This document shows, piece by piece, positions 42,475 to 51,434 of a DNA stretch of 64,000 bases. Both the position numbers and the translations under genes were made by a program. Position 1 is the stretch's first letter; the number at the start of each line of letters is the position of its first letter. This DNA comes from Bacteroidales bacterium M7 (lineage in GTDB: Bacteria > Bacteroidota > Bacteroidia > Bacteroidales > Muribaculaceae): assembly GCA_001689515.1 (NCBI GenBank), contig LUJR01000042.1, positions 66,159-130,158 on the forward strand. Direction: 5' to 3'. The notes beneath the pieces were generated by a model. The model was given only the letters and a program-made list of their open reading frames with translations, made no database searches and was not told the DNA's origin.

Positions 42475-44476
42475 AACCGCTGATACCTTGCTCAAGGAAT
42501 TTGGCAAATTTCGCCACGTTTTCATCGTAGCTGTAAGGACCGGAAAGCAAGCGTCCCTGCGTGTCAAGCACCACGTAATAGGGCTGGGCATTGGCTCCGA
42601 ACTTAGAGCGTTGCAGGTAGCTCCACAGCTCTCCGTAGGTGTCAAGCGTGATTTCACGTCCGTTTTCCACCACATTACGCGGCTGAGGCAAAGCTTTCTT
42701 CTCATCAACCATGAGCTTGATGACCACAAAGTTATCATCAATCATGGTCTTTATGTCAGCCTGGTCAAGGACAGCACCCTCCATCTTGCGACAATTGACA
42801 CACCCATAGCCCGAAAAGTCCACAAATACGGGCTTGTTCTCGCGCGCAGCTACAGCCATGCCCTCATCATAGTCATGATACTCCTTGAATCCATCACCGT
42901 AGAGGTTGAAGTCCTGTGTATAGAGCGGAGGCACAAACGCGCTTACACCCTTAAGCGGCGCACCCCACAGACCAGGCACAAGATACACCGTGAATGCAAA
43001 CGAGACCATGGCAAGGAAAAACCTCACAAGACCTATCGACGAGTCGGCAGGTCCGTAGTGCTTGAAGTTGAACCAACCCATCAGATAGGCACCCAGCAGA
43101 CCAAATACGGCAATCCACAAGCACAGGAACACCTCTCGGTCAAGAATATGCCAGCCGTAAGCCAGATCAGCTACCGACAGGAACTTAAGCGACAGTGCAA
43201 GTTCGATGAATCCGAGCACCACCTTGACCGTTCCCATCCAGCCTCCGCTCTTGGGCGCGCTCTGGAGCCATGACGGGAACAGGGCGAACAGCGCAAAAGG
43301 TATAGCCAATGCAAGCGAGAAGCCGAACATGCCCACCATCGGACCGAATTTGTCACCCGAAGTGGCAGCCTCTACAAGCAGAGTACCTATGATAGGACCG
43401 GTGCATGAAAACGACACCAAAGTCAGTGTAAACGCCATGAAAAACATACCAAGCAATCCGGTTGATTTCTCTGCCCGGGCATCTATCCTGTTGACCATCT
43501 TGGAGGGCAGCGTTATATCAAATGCACCGAAAAACGATACAGCAAACACCACCAGCAGCAGGAAGAATATGATGTTGCACACCGCACTCGTCGACAGCGC
43601 ATTGAGCGAGTCCGCGCCGAATATCAGCGTCACGACCATGCCGAGCAGCACGTAAATGACTATGATAGACAGCCCGTAGGTCAGCGCATCGCCCACCGCA
43701 CGGCTGCGGCTTTTACCTTTCTTGAGGAAAAAGCTGACCGTCAGCGGTATCATAGGCCACACACATGGCGTAAGCAACGCCACAAATCCACCGAGAAAGC
43801 ATGTAAAGAATATCCACCACAGCGATGACGAATTATAATCATCACTGGGATTAGCACCGTTAAATGTCACAGGAGCCCATAAATCGCCAAGACTTTCCTG
43901 TCCGATGGCAGATACGGTAGTGTCTGCTGACGCGACACCACCTTTAGTAATCGTATCGCCAACCTGCGGCAGCGCATCTGCCAGTTGTGCCCCGGTTGCT
44001 GACGGCATTGTCCCTTTGACCTCGAAAGGTTCTTTGGTCGGAGGCAGACAGCTTCCGTCATTACAAGCCTGATACCTGATATTACCGCTGACAGAATATG
44101 TGTCACCGGTCACCTCAAAGATGCGTTTCAATGTCACTCGACCGGACCACCAGCTCAATTCAGCCTGAAACACATCATCAAATTTATGCACAGGAGCTTT
44201 TGATGCCTGAAGGTCTCCTATCGGTTTAAGCCCTTTCACATCCTTGAGTTCAACGCTCAATGGCGTAGGTCCGACATTAGGATCAACGAGATTGCTGTAC
44301 ATGTGCCAGCCGTTCTCTATGGATGCCGTCATTTCCACCGCGACCCTGCGGGCAGAAGCATCCTCAACGGATTTCACCGTCCATCTAACAGGGTTTTCCA
44401 TCTGGGCATATGCATACGAAATGCCCGTAGATATCATCAATGCAAAGATTGCCAGCAAGCGTATTAGTGATTTCAT
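42464..44476 (-). CDS. dsbD: Thiol:disulfide interchange protein DsbD
   Basis: DsbD carries electrons from cytoplasmic thioredoxin across the inner membrane to periplasmic thiols. The 670-residue protein has signal peptide MKSLIRLLAIFALMISTGIS cut before Gln (AYA-QMENP), an N-terminal DsbD-alpha-like domain (QACNDGSCLPP), eight membrane helices with conserved cysteines (LLTPCVWPMIP; SFSCTGPIIG), and a C-terminal thioredoxin domain with CVNC (about 557-560). The frame is open to 44515, but a -7 box sits inside that extension and the signal peptide begins at 44476. It is monocistronic. Confidence 0.95.
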   Translation of the reverse strand: MKSLIRLLAIFALMISTGISYAYAQMENPVRWTVKSVEDASARRVAVEMTASIENGWHMYSNLVDPNVGPTPLSVELKDVKGLKPIGDLQASKAPVHKFDDVFQAELSWWSGRVTLKRIFEVTGDTYSVSGNIRYQACNDGSCLPPTKEPFEVKGTMPSATGAQLADALPQVGDTITKGGVASADTTVSAIGQESLGDLWAPVTFNGANPSDDYNSSSLWWIFFTCFLGGFVALLTPCVWPMIPLTVSFFLKKGKSRSRAVGDALTYGLSIIVIYVLLGMVVTLIFGADSLNALSTSAVCNIIFFLLLVVFAVSFFGAFDITLPSKMVNRIDARAEKSTGLLGMFFMAFTLTLVSFSCTGPIIGTLLVEAATSGDKFGPMVGMFGFSLALAIPFALFALFPSWLQSAPKSGGWMGTVKVVLGFIELALSLKFLSVADLAYGWHILDREVFLCLWIAVFGLLGAYLMGWFNFKHYGPADSSIGLVRFFLAMVSFAFTVYLVPGLWGAPLKGVSAFVPPLYTQDFNLYGDGFKEYHDYDEGMAVAARENKPVFVDFSGYGCVNCRKMEGAVLDQADIKTMIDDNFVVIKLMVDEKKALPQPRNVVENGREITLDTYGELWSYLQRSKFGANAQPYYVVLDTQGRLLSGPYSYDENVAKFAKFLEQGISGFKK

Positions 44477-44496
44477 AGCAGGTATGTTTTTCGTTA

Positions 44497-44504
44497 CAAA
44501 ATTA
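44497..44504 (-). promoter_or_regulatory. -7 box of dsbD
   Basis: The minus strand reads TAATTTTG, about 20 nt before the chosen ATG 44476. This supports the shorter start. Confidence 0.55.
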
Positions 44505-44589
44505 GCACTTTTCACTCATTATGACTCCGATAAGACTTCAATTTTTGCATATATCTGCTTTTTTATGCACTTTCGGAGCCTCTCGTGTG

Positions 44590-44606
44590 TTAAGATTATA
44601 TCTTAA
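44590..44606. promoter_or_regulatory. 17-bp palindrome upstream of the DUF3943 gene
   Basis: TTAAGAT-TAT-ATCTTAA has perfect 7-bp arms and lies 21 bp before the DUF3943 start codon. Its size and place suit an operator, but no regulator is known. Confidence 0.4.
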
Positions 44607-44627
44607 TTACTTACCGATCGCATCATC

Positions 44628-45680
44628 ATGAAATCCGGTACTTCATTTTTCACCACATTACCCAGAGGTGCAGCTGCCATGATATCAGTGCTATTATCAT
44701 GGCTGATGATTCCTGTAGCTGCATCAGCCGCTGAGGCGCAGACAGTGGCAGAGACAGATTCTGCCGCTGTCATCATGAGTGACAGCATACCGGCCGACAC
44801 ATTGTCGCGCAGCCGGATGAGCGTCACCCGAGGAGCTCTGTTTGATTCCATCGCTGTGACCATGTTGCAGCTTGATGACGAATATCTCACCAGGAGCATC
44901 GTGTATCGGAAACAGCAGATTGACGAAGATTTTCTCGCTATGGCTCCTACTATCGTGCCCACTCCTGGACCTCAGGGATTGCCGCTTTATTTCAGACCCT
45001 ACTCCATGACTCTCAACGACCCTGACTGGGGTCGCTACTGGGCAAACATGGGTTTGATAGCAGGAGCTATGGGAGGTGCGCTCGCAGTGTTGGAGTGTCT
45101 TCCCGAAGATGCCACTTCCTGGAATCGCAAGGAACTCCAGGAAGTGCCACCCTTCAAACGCTGGTACCGTAACATATTCGTGCGCAACCCTGAACTTGAC
45201 CGAGACAACTGGGTGTTCAACTATCTGCTCCATCCCTATGCCGGTGCGGCATACTTCATGGCGGCACGAACATGCGGATTCAACTTCTGGAGGTCGATGC
45301 TGTCGTCGGCGTTCGTCTCCACGGTGCTGTGGGAGTTTGGCATCGAGGCTTTTATGGAACGTCCGTCGTATCAGGACATAGTGATAACTCCGGTGGTCGG
45401 CTCAGTCATCGGCGAGCTTTTCTACAAGCTCAAACGTGAAATCGTCGCCAACGACTACCGTCTATGGGGTTCTCCGATCATCGGAGGCATCGTGGCATTC
45501 CTGATTGACCCGGTCAACGAATTTCTTGACCTATTCCGCGGCAACCCTCTTAGAGGATACCATCTGGATCTTGACGGCGAGCACCTCAAGGACCATCACG
45601 GCGGATTCCCTATTTACTCGTCAATCATGCCCACCCTTGTCAAAGGCGCTCCAGGCTTCGCATTATCAATCGTATTTTGA
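44628..45680 (+). CDS. DUF3943 domain protein
   Basis: The 350-residue protein has a signal peptide, possibly cut before Gln (AEA-QTVAE). Its core fits DUF3943: NYLLHPYAGAAYFMAARTCG near residue 200, then SSAFVSTVLWEFGIEAFMER, PSYQDIVITPVVGSVIGE and a late LIDPVNEFLD. The family is confined mostly to Bacteroidetes and Proteobacteria and is thought to be an envelope protein of unknown function. It starts a short plus-strand pair with the SRPBCC gene, 74 bp downstream. Confidence 0.82.
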   Translation: MKSGTSFFTTLPRGAAAMISVLLSWLMIPVAASAAEAQTVAETDSAAVIMSDSIPADTLSRSRMSVTRGALFDSIAVTMLQLDDEYLTRSIVYRKQQIDEDFLAMAPTIVPTPGPQGLPLYFRPYSMTLNDPDWGRYWANMGLIAGAMGGALAVLECLPEDATSWNRKELQEVPPFKRWYRNIFVRNPELDRDNWVFNYLLHPYAGAAYFMAARTCGFNFWRSMLSSAFVSTVLWEFGIEAFMERPSYQDIVITPVVGSVIGELFYKLKREIVANDYRLWGSPIIGGIVAFLIDPVNEFLDLFRGNPLRGYHLDLDGEHLKDHHGGFPIYSSIMPTLVKGAPGFALSIVF

Positions 45681-45754
45681 ACCAAAAGCGTCTGTCAAAC
45701 CTTATTTTAGTAACACACCATCCGAATAACCGAAATTCAATTATACCAAACACT

Positions 45755-46312
45755 ATGATTACCGACAAAATCATCTGGCCGCCAGCCTACGAGCCTTCAC
45801 TCGCCGACGGCATCGTATCCAACGAACTGATAGTAAAGCATATCGACCCCGAGGAGCTATGGCCTTATCTGACCAATATATCCGACTGGAACCGCTTTAC
45901 AAAAGATGTGATGGATGCACAGTTCATCGACCCTTCTATTGAAGACCCCCATCTTTTCGCCAAAGCCGAATTTGAGTACCGCGAGGCTGGTCTGAACCTT
46001 GCCGCCCACGTGCTTGAATGCGTAAAACCCAAAGCCGACCGTCCAGGCCGCATATCGTGGGAAGGAAATATCAAGGGTAAAGACGGAGCCGAATTCAGCT
46101 TCTGCCAGGCATGGCTTCTCGCCATGGCTCCTGACCACGGCACACGCATTCTTACCGAAATGTCTGTAAAGGGCAGCCTTGCCACAGACGAGCTCCTCGG
46201 CAGTTTACACAACATCAACCGCATGTGGCTTGAAGGACTTGCCGAGTACACCCTCAAGCACCTGACGCAGACCAACCATCCGCGTCAGCCAATGGACGGT
46301 CCCACACGATGA
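45755..46312 (+). CDS. SRPBCC (polyketide cyclase/START-like) family protein
   Basis: This soluble protein of 185 residues has the helix-grip pattern of SRPBCC proteins: NELIVKHIDPEELWPYLTNI at the N-terminus, a central set of strands (AEFEYREAGLNLAAHVLE, GRISWEGNI), and the long C-terminal helix LGSLHNINRMWLEGLAEYTL. Such proteins bind hydrophobic ligands, and some are cyclases. The ligand is not known. ATG 45755 is used because the upstream frame (from 45677) is not protein-like. Its stop is 4 bp from the convergent membrane-protein stop. Confidence 0.78.
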   Translation: MITDKIIWPPAYEPSLADGIVSNELIVKHIDPEELWPYLTNISDWNRFTKDVMDAQFIDPSIEDPHLFAKAEFEYREAGLNLAAHVLECVKPKADRPGRISWEGNIKGKDGAEFSFCQAWLLAMAPDHGTRILTEMSVKGSLATDELLGSLHNINRMWLEGLAEYTLKHLTQTNHPRQPMDGPTR

Positions 46313-46316
46313 TACT

Positions 46317-47864
46317 TCAAAGCTCGATAGCGGGCTGATAATATATGCGGTCACCGCAGCGCAGATTCAGAGGCGCCAGATAATACATCTGGCGCTTCTT
46401 CGCGTCTGTATATCTTACCGGGATGTAATGCTTCCCTCCGATTTCAAAAGCCGGCGCGCCTGCATACGGCAGATCGGGCAACGTAGATGTGACAAAACCA
46501 TCGCCCACCCTGGTCATATCTCCATCTTTGACAGCCATATCCCTGAGCGCAGCGGGCAAAACCACCATAGGCGGCATCCCCTCGGGAGCATATTGCGTAG
46601 AATAGTGCATGGACATGTATTTTTCATAAGGCTCAGGGATGCCTCTCACTTTGGCAAGCGTTAGCCATCTGTACGCATCCCAAGGCAGATAATCCATATA
46701 CACAGGTTCATAAGGATTACGGCTATAGGTCTGCAATGCCTCCGCAAGCTCACGGCGCATGCGTGACTGCACCACGTCGACCGCTATCAGATGTCCGAGA
46801 ATCAACACGCTGAGCACTGCCGACACTATTCCTCCTGCCACACGTCCTATGTGCCATCCATATCGGCGACCCCACTGCACCAGGGCGATAATCGCCGTCA
46901 GCTGTGCAAACCATCCGCTGCGCCCCACTATGCCACTTGACCCTGACATACATGCAGCCACGATTGATGCCACTACGAATATGATCCACGGAGTATGTGA
47001 CATCTCGACAAGCCGATGACGGCGAAATACCGCCATAAAAGCCACGAAAATGACAAGAGACAGCGCATAGAAATCGCTTTTAAGCAACAATAGCCACAAA
47101 ACATCGTTAGGGATACGCTCGCCGACACCGAAGCCCTCGGCAATGAAACGACCCCATATGCCTGGCGACAGCAATGCAAACAATGTACCGCAGAAGAAGC
47201 TTATGACCATCCCCCTCTGTACGGATGATAGCTCTCGCCACGGCTTTGACATCCACATCCATGCGCACAGCCCGACGGAGACAGACACACCCAACCCTTC
47301 ATGCATCGAAGCGGCAAAAGCAGCCAATAGCCATGCACCCCATCGCCAGCGCGGCGTGGCTCCGCGCAGCAGCAACCACAGCACAGCCATGACCAGAGCC
47401 GATGACCACACGTAGTTAAACATCACGTCATATAGCATGAACGCATCCCACCACGGGAACGTAAGAAGCAGCAATGCCGTCACAAACAGTTTTGCCGTAG
47501 CCGTGTGACGCTTCCCTAATCCTGACAATACAAGCGTCAGAGCATAGAAGCCGCAACACATCAACCCGTTGACTACATCAAGCACCCAACGGTTCACACC
47601 TCCGAGCCACCATGGCGCAAGCAGATTAGCCATGCGTCCGTTGCTATATATCCAGTGTCCGCCAGCAAGCTTGATATAGCCCCATAGCGAGTTTCCGACC
47701 ACCTTCATCCCATCGGCATAGACGGCATCATCGCCGGCAAGCAGCTGCATGGAGCCGAACACCACAGTATGTATGCCTATCAGCCCCACGACAATCCATG
47801 CCCATATGTCGGCACCTGCACAGGAGCCGATATGGGAGTTCGTACGATGTCTTTCTGACATCAT
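46317..47864 (-). CDS. Polytopic membrane protein (DUF6056-like, possible GT-C type)
   Basis: The 515-residue protein has about ten membrane helices. The segment HWIYSNGRMANLLAPWWLGG near residue 70, ASMHEGLGVSVSVGLC near 190 and SSGIVGRSGWFAQL near 310 resemble DUF6056 proteins, which look like GT-C glycosyltransferases or their flippase partners. No confirmed catalytic residues can be named. The C-terminal 130 residues are soluble. The start (47864, or the next codon at 47861) overlaps the stop of the Lrp-family gene, so the pair is translationally coupled. Confidence 0.6.
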   Translation of the reverse strand: MMSERHRTNSHIGSCAGADIWAWIVVGLIGIHTVVFGSMQLLAGDDAVYADGMKVVGNSLWGYIKLAGGHWIYSNGRMANLLAPWWLGGVNRWVLDVVNGLMCCGFYALTLVLSGLGKRHTATAKLFVTALLLLTFPWWDAFMLYDVMFNYVWSSALVMAVLWLLLRGATPRWRWGAWLLAAFAASMHEGLGVSVSVGLCAWMWMSKPWRELSSVQRGMVISFFCGTLFALLSPGIWGRFIAEGFGVGERIPNDVLWLLLLKSDFYALSLVIFVAFMAVFRRHRLVEMSHTPWIIFVVASIVAACMSGSSGIVGRSGWFAQLTAIIALVQWGRRYGWHIGRVAGGIVSAVLSVLILGHLIAVDVVQSRMRRELAEALQTYSRNPYEPVYMDYLPWDAYRWLTLAKVRGIPEPYEKYMSMHYSTQYAPEGMPPMVVLPAALRDMAVKDGDMTRVGDGFVTSTLPDLPYAGAPAFEIGGKHYIPVRYTDAKKRQMYYLAPLNLRCGDRIYYQPAIEL

Positions 47865-48322
47865 TCGGGATAAATGGGGACTTTGCGATGTATCGAGTGG
47901 TCAAGCGATATGAGCGTCTCGGTATGCGTCACGCCCGGTATCATCTGTATGCGGTCATTGAGCAGCTCCATAAGGTGCTCGTTGTCACGCGCGAACAGCT
48001 TTATCAACATTGTGTAAGGTCCGGTGACGAAGTGGCATTCGGTCACTTCCGGTATCTTTTCAAGCTCAGCCGCAACCTTGCGGTAGAGAGCGCCTCTCTC
48101 GAGGGTGATGCCTATGAATGTACAATTGTTCAATCCCAGCACATGAGGATTGACATAGTAGCCTGACCCGGTGATGACATTGAGGTCTATCATGCGCTGT
48201 ATGCGCTGATGCACTGCCGCACGCGACACGCCGCATGCTATCGCCACATCCTTAGAGGGGATGCGTGCATTGTTCATGACGATTTCAAGTATCTGCCTGT
48301 CAAGACTGTCTATTTTCTCCAT
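47861..48322 (-). CDS. Lrp/AsnC-family transcriptional regulator
   Basis: The 153-residue protein has an N-terminal winged helix (LDRQILEIVMNNARIPSKDV, then VSRAAVHQRIQRM) and a C-terminal RAM ligand-binding domain (VTECHFVTGPYTMLIKLFA). Lrp-type regulators form dimers to hexadecamers and respond to amino acids. It is the first gene of a two-gene unit with the membrane protein and has a full promoter at 48382-48411. What it controls is unknown; autoregulation is usual in the family. Confidence 0.93.
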   Translation of the reverse strand: MEKIDSLDRQILEIVMNNARIPSKDVAIACGVSRAAVHQRIQRMIDLNVITGSGYYVNPHVLGLNNCTFIGITLERGALYRKVAAELEKIPEVTECHFVTGPYTMLIKLFARDNEHLMELLNDRIQMIPGVTHTETLISLDHSIHRKVPIYPE

Positions 48323-48381
48323 GCTATCAAATTATCAGATAATTGCATTACCGATTACGCTTCAAACGCGCCTATTCTTGA

Positions 48382-48411
48382 CAAATTTACACATTATTTT
48401 CCATTTTGCAA
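48382..48411 (-). promoter_or_regulatory. Promoter of the Lrp-family gene
   Basis: On the minus strand TTG (48409-48411), a 19-nt spacer and TAAATTTG (48382-48389) form a full Bacteroidetes promoter. The leader would be about 54 nt. Confidence 0.8.
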
Positions 48412-48424
48412 TCAAAAAGACAGA

Positions 48425-48461
48425 AAAAGCAAGCGAGGAGACCGTTGATGGGTCTCCTCGC
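48425..48461 (-). terminator. Rho-independent terminator of pfp
   Basis: A perfect 11-bp stem (GCGAGGAGACC and complement, 48433-48461) is followed on the minus strand by a T-rich tract. It begins 27 bp past the pfp stop codon. Confidence 0.85.
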
Positions 48462-48487
48462 TCGTTTGTATGGGTTATGCGGAGTGA

Positions 48488-50131
48488 TTACTTGCCGATA
48501 TGCTCATACTGAAGTGTGAGCGTGGGCTGGTCGCATACCTCGGCGGGACCGTAATACTGCACGGGACCTGGATATACATAGTTGTCATTGACAGCCCATG
48601 AGTCACGCTTAGACGCGAAGTAGCGGAAAGCATTGCCTTTGAGGTCCACGAGAGCCTTCTGTATCACAGGCTTCATAGCTCCGTGACGACGCTCCATGTT
48701 CATCATCATGGTGATGGGTATGCCACCGGGGAGCCACTGCACAGATGCCTTGGTCAGATTGCGCATGCTTGACATGTAGCCTGTCACGCCGGCATTGATG
48801 AGGCAAGAAGCAGTGAAACCGAGACCGTAGCAGTAGTCGGCATCGAAATTAGAGGGGAACGCGCAACGTCCTTCATAACCGAAGAAGTGGTGCATTGTAG
48901 AGAACTTGCCTGCATATTTGCCCTCGGCACGGAGTGCTTCGAGGCGGTGGGATACCATCTCGCTGAGGAGCTTCTCGGTCTCGATGAGCGATACCTGCAC
49001 GTTGCCGTGGGGGTCGCGGTCGAGGGTGAGCTGACGGGCTACACCGGCGGGCAGAGACGCATAGATCTTGGCGTTTTCGGCATCAAGATGGTCTATCACA
49101 TACTGACGCTGGTCAGCAGCGGCAGCAAATTCGTCGGCATTGTGGGCGAGCATCTCGTTGAGCTCGGCGATGAGCTTCTTCATTGCGGGGATGAACTCGA
49201 TGAGGCCTTCGGGCACGAGCACTGTACCGTAGCCGCAGCCCTTCTCCTGACGAGCCACCACGATGTCGGCGATGTGATTTACGATGTCAGCGAGAGTCTG
49301 GTTCTTCTCCTCTACCTCCTCAGAGATGATGGTCACGTTGGGCTGTGTCTGGAGAGCGCACTCGAGAGCGATATGAGAAGCAGAGCGACCCATAAGCTTC
49401 ATGAAGTGCCAGTATTTCTTAGCCGAGAGGCAGTCACGCTGTATGTTGCCGATGACCTCCGAATAGGTCTTGGTAGCGGTGTCAAAGCCGAAAGAAGCCT
49501 CGATAACCTCGTTCTTGAGGTCGCCGTCGATGGTCTTGGGGCAACCAATCACCTGCACGCCAGCATTGATTGCCTTGTAATATTCGGCAAGGATGGCAGC
49601 GTTGGTGTTGGAGTCGTCGCCACCGATGATGACGAGAGCCGAGATGTTGAGTTCGCGGAGGATTTCAAGACCCTTGTCAAACTGCTCCTTGGTCTCGAGC
49701 TTGGTGCGGCCCGAGCCGATCATGTCAAAACCGCCTGTGTTGCGGTACTCATTGACCAGGTCGGCTGTAAGTTCCTTGTACTTGTGGTCCACGAGACCGC
49801 CGGGACCCATCAGGAATCCGTAGAGACGGCTGTCGCGGTGTATTTTCTTGATGCCGTCAAAAAGTCCGCAAATCACATTGTGACCGCCAGGAGCTTGACC
49901 GCCCGAGAGGATCACGCCGACATTGATGGGGCTGCCGGTTGTAGGATTGGGGTTGCGCTCAAATCGCAGTTCAGGCAGTCCGTAGGTGTTGGGGAAGAGC
50001 TTCTTGATTTCTTCCTGGTCAGCTACTGACTGTGTGGGCTGTCCCTCGACCACCTTCACCGGGTGTGTCATCACGATGGGAAGCTTGGGCTGATAAGCCA
50101 TGCGGGCTTTTTGCAAGACGCTTTGTTTCAT
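48488..50131 (-). CDS. pfp: Pyrophosphate-dependent 6-phosphofructokinase
   Basis: This enzyme makes fructose 1,6-bisphosphate from fructose 6-phosphate with pyrophosphate and is reversible. The 547 residues are the long, plant-beta-like form. Motifs are GVILSGGQAPGGHN at the N-terminus, IGGDDSNTNA (the Asp that marks pyrophosphate use), PKTIDGDLK and MGRSASHIALECAL. It is the usual glycolytic phosphofructokinase of Bacteroidales. It is monocistronic with its own terminator. Confidence 0.96.
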   Translation of the reverse strand: MKQSVLQKARMAYQPKLPIVMTHPVKVVEGQPTQSVADQEEIKKLFPNTYGLPELRFERNPNPTTGSPINVGVILSGGQAPGGHNVICGLFDGIKKIHRDSRLYGFLMGPGGLVDHKYKELTADLVNEYRNTGGFDMIGSGRTKLETKEQFDKGLEILRELNISALVIIGGDDSNTNAAILAEYYKAINAGVQVIGCPKTIDGDLKNEVIEASFGFDTATKTYSEVIGNIQRDCLSAKKYWHFMKLMGRSASHIALECALQTQPNVTIISEEVEEKNQTLADIVNHIADIVVARQEKGCGYGTVLVPEGLIEFIPAMKKLIAELNEMLAHNADEFAAAADQRQYVIDHLDAENAKIYASLPAGVARQLTLDRDPHGNVQVSLIETEKLLSEMVSHRLEALRAEGKYAGKFSTMHHFFGYEGRCAFPSNFDADYCYGLGFTASCLINAGVTGYMSSMRNLTKASVQWLPGGIPITMMMNMERRHGAMKPVIQKALVDLKGNAFRYFASKRDSWAVNDNYVYPGPVQYYGPAEVCDQPTLTLQYEHIGK

Positions 50132-50263
50132 TGTTCTTTTTTAGACTCTAAGTTGTCCTATTAGATTAAATATATATGTGCCTATTATTTGACGTTGCAA
50201 ATATCGCAATAATTTTCAAAATATCAATGCGTTGCCCCCAACGATTTTCAGCCGTAACATGTG

Positions 50264-51202
50264 TCATTGGCGGTGGAGGATGCGCGGGAAGAGTTTGCGG
50301 AAGCGGACGAGAGGGGCGGTGATGCTGCCGCCTGCCACTACGAAGGTGACGGCGGCGATGATCAACACGAGCCCGAGGGTCTCGCCGGGGGTAAGGGTCT
50401 CACCGAATACGCAGATTCCTATGATCACAGCCGTGACAGGCTCCAAAGCCCCGAGGATGGCTGTAGGAGTAGCTCCGATATACTGGACAGCCTTGGTGGT
50501 GCATATAAATGAGATGACCGTGGGGAAAAGCGCCAGGCAGAGCAGATTGCCCCACATGGTCCAATGCGTCGGTACTGTCAGATTGCCCATCGCCGTCACT
50601 CTCGCTATGAACAGCAGCGAGCCGAATCCGAGCAGATAAAACGTCAGCCTCAACGTGGCTACGCCATGGAGTATGGGTCTGTTGACTCCGACGATATAGA
50701 TGGAATATGACAAAGCCGAAGCTATGACTATCAATGTGCCGACAGCCGACAATGTAGCACCACCCTCACCCCCGGTATAAAGCAGAGCTATACCTCCGAC
50801 TGCCAAAGCTATGCACAGCACCGTCATCGCCGTCAGCTTCTCGTGGAAGCACACCACACCTATGGCAGCCACCATGATCGGATAGACAAAAAGTATGGTC
50901 GAGGCAATCCCTGCTTCCATGTAATTGTACGCCAAAAACAGCAGCAACGATGACAGAGCCATCACGATGCCGAGGACTGCCACTGCTCCGAGCTGGCGGC
51001 GCGTCAGCCCCGAAAAGCGGTGTCCGCGCAGCCGGAGCATCACTGCCAGCACAGGCATAGCCATGAGATATCTGAACAGCAGCACCGAGTCAGCGTTCAT
51101 CCCGTCGGCATAGAGCGGGAGGGCAAACAGCGGGTTCATGCCGTAGGTGGCAGCTGCTACTGCCGCAAATATATATCCTCTGGTTTTAGCTGATGTAGTC
51201 AT
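50264..51202 (-). CDS. EamA/DMT-family inner-membrane exporter (second)
   Basis: A ten-helix protein of 312 residues has two EamA repeats (about residues 10-140 and 160-290). Markers are AAATYGMNPLFALPLYADGM, AGIASTILFVYPIMVAAIGV, and GALEPVTAVIIGICVFGETL in the second repeat. The substrate is unknown. The frame extends to 51223, but homologue-like sequence begins at MTTSAKTRGYIFAAV, so 51202 is chosen. It is divergent from priA. It is not closely similar to the EamA protein at 28832-29746. Confidence 0.87.
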   Translation of the reverse strand: MTTSAKTRGYIFAAVAAATYGMNPLFALPLYADGMNADSVLLFRYLMAMPVLAVMLRLRGHRFSGLTRRQLGAVAVLGIVMALSSLLLFLAYNYMEAGIASTILFVYPIMVAAIGVVCFHEKLTAMTVLCIALAVGGIALLYTGGEGGATLSAVGTLIVIASALSYSIYIVGVNRPILHGVATLRLTFYLLGFGSLLFIARVTAMGNLTVPTHWTMWGNLLCLALFPTVISFICTTKAVQYIGATPTAILGALEPVTAVIIGICVFGETLTPGETLGLVLIIAAVTFVVAGGSITAPLVRFRKLFPRILHRQ

Positions 51203-51210
51203 CTCTACGA

Positions 51211-51240
51211 CAAAGTTACTCATTTTTTTCGCTATCTTTG
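51211..51240. promoter_or_regulatory. Divergent -7 boxes for the second EamA gene and priA
   Basis: TAACTTTG on the minus strand (51211-51218) lies 8 nt from the EamA start, so that leader would be very short. TATCTTTG on the plus strand (51233-51240) would give priA a leader of about 190 nt. The pair closely resembles the FNT/radA arrangement at 37736-37772. Confidence 0.5.
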
Positions 51241-51286
51241 TATCTCACTAACCACCATTGCAGTCCATTTGTCAGATTGCATGATT

Positions 51287-51372
51287 GTAGGGACATGCCA
51301 TGGCATGTCCGCTTTCAGCAGCACTCGCAAAAGTAACGCCTGATGGGCGGACATGCCACGGCATGTCCCTAC
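51287..51372. repeat. Palindrome doublet, core type A, in the priA leader
   Basis: Copies at 51287-51312 (centre CCATGG) and 51347-51372 (centre CCACGG) face each other with intact outer and inner ends. They lie between the -7 box and the priA start codon, 62 bp before the latter. Confidence 0.95.
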
Positions 51373-51434
51373 ACTTTTAGAGTTTCATTACCGACCAAAG
51401 ATTGACCAGTAGCAGATCTAACTCTTGATGCCAC

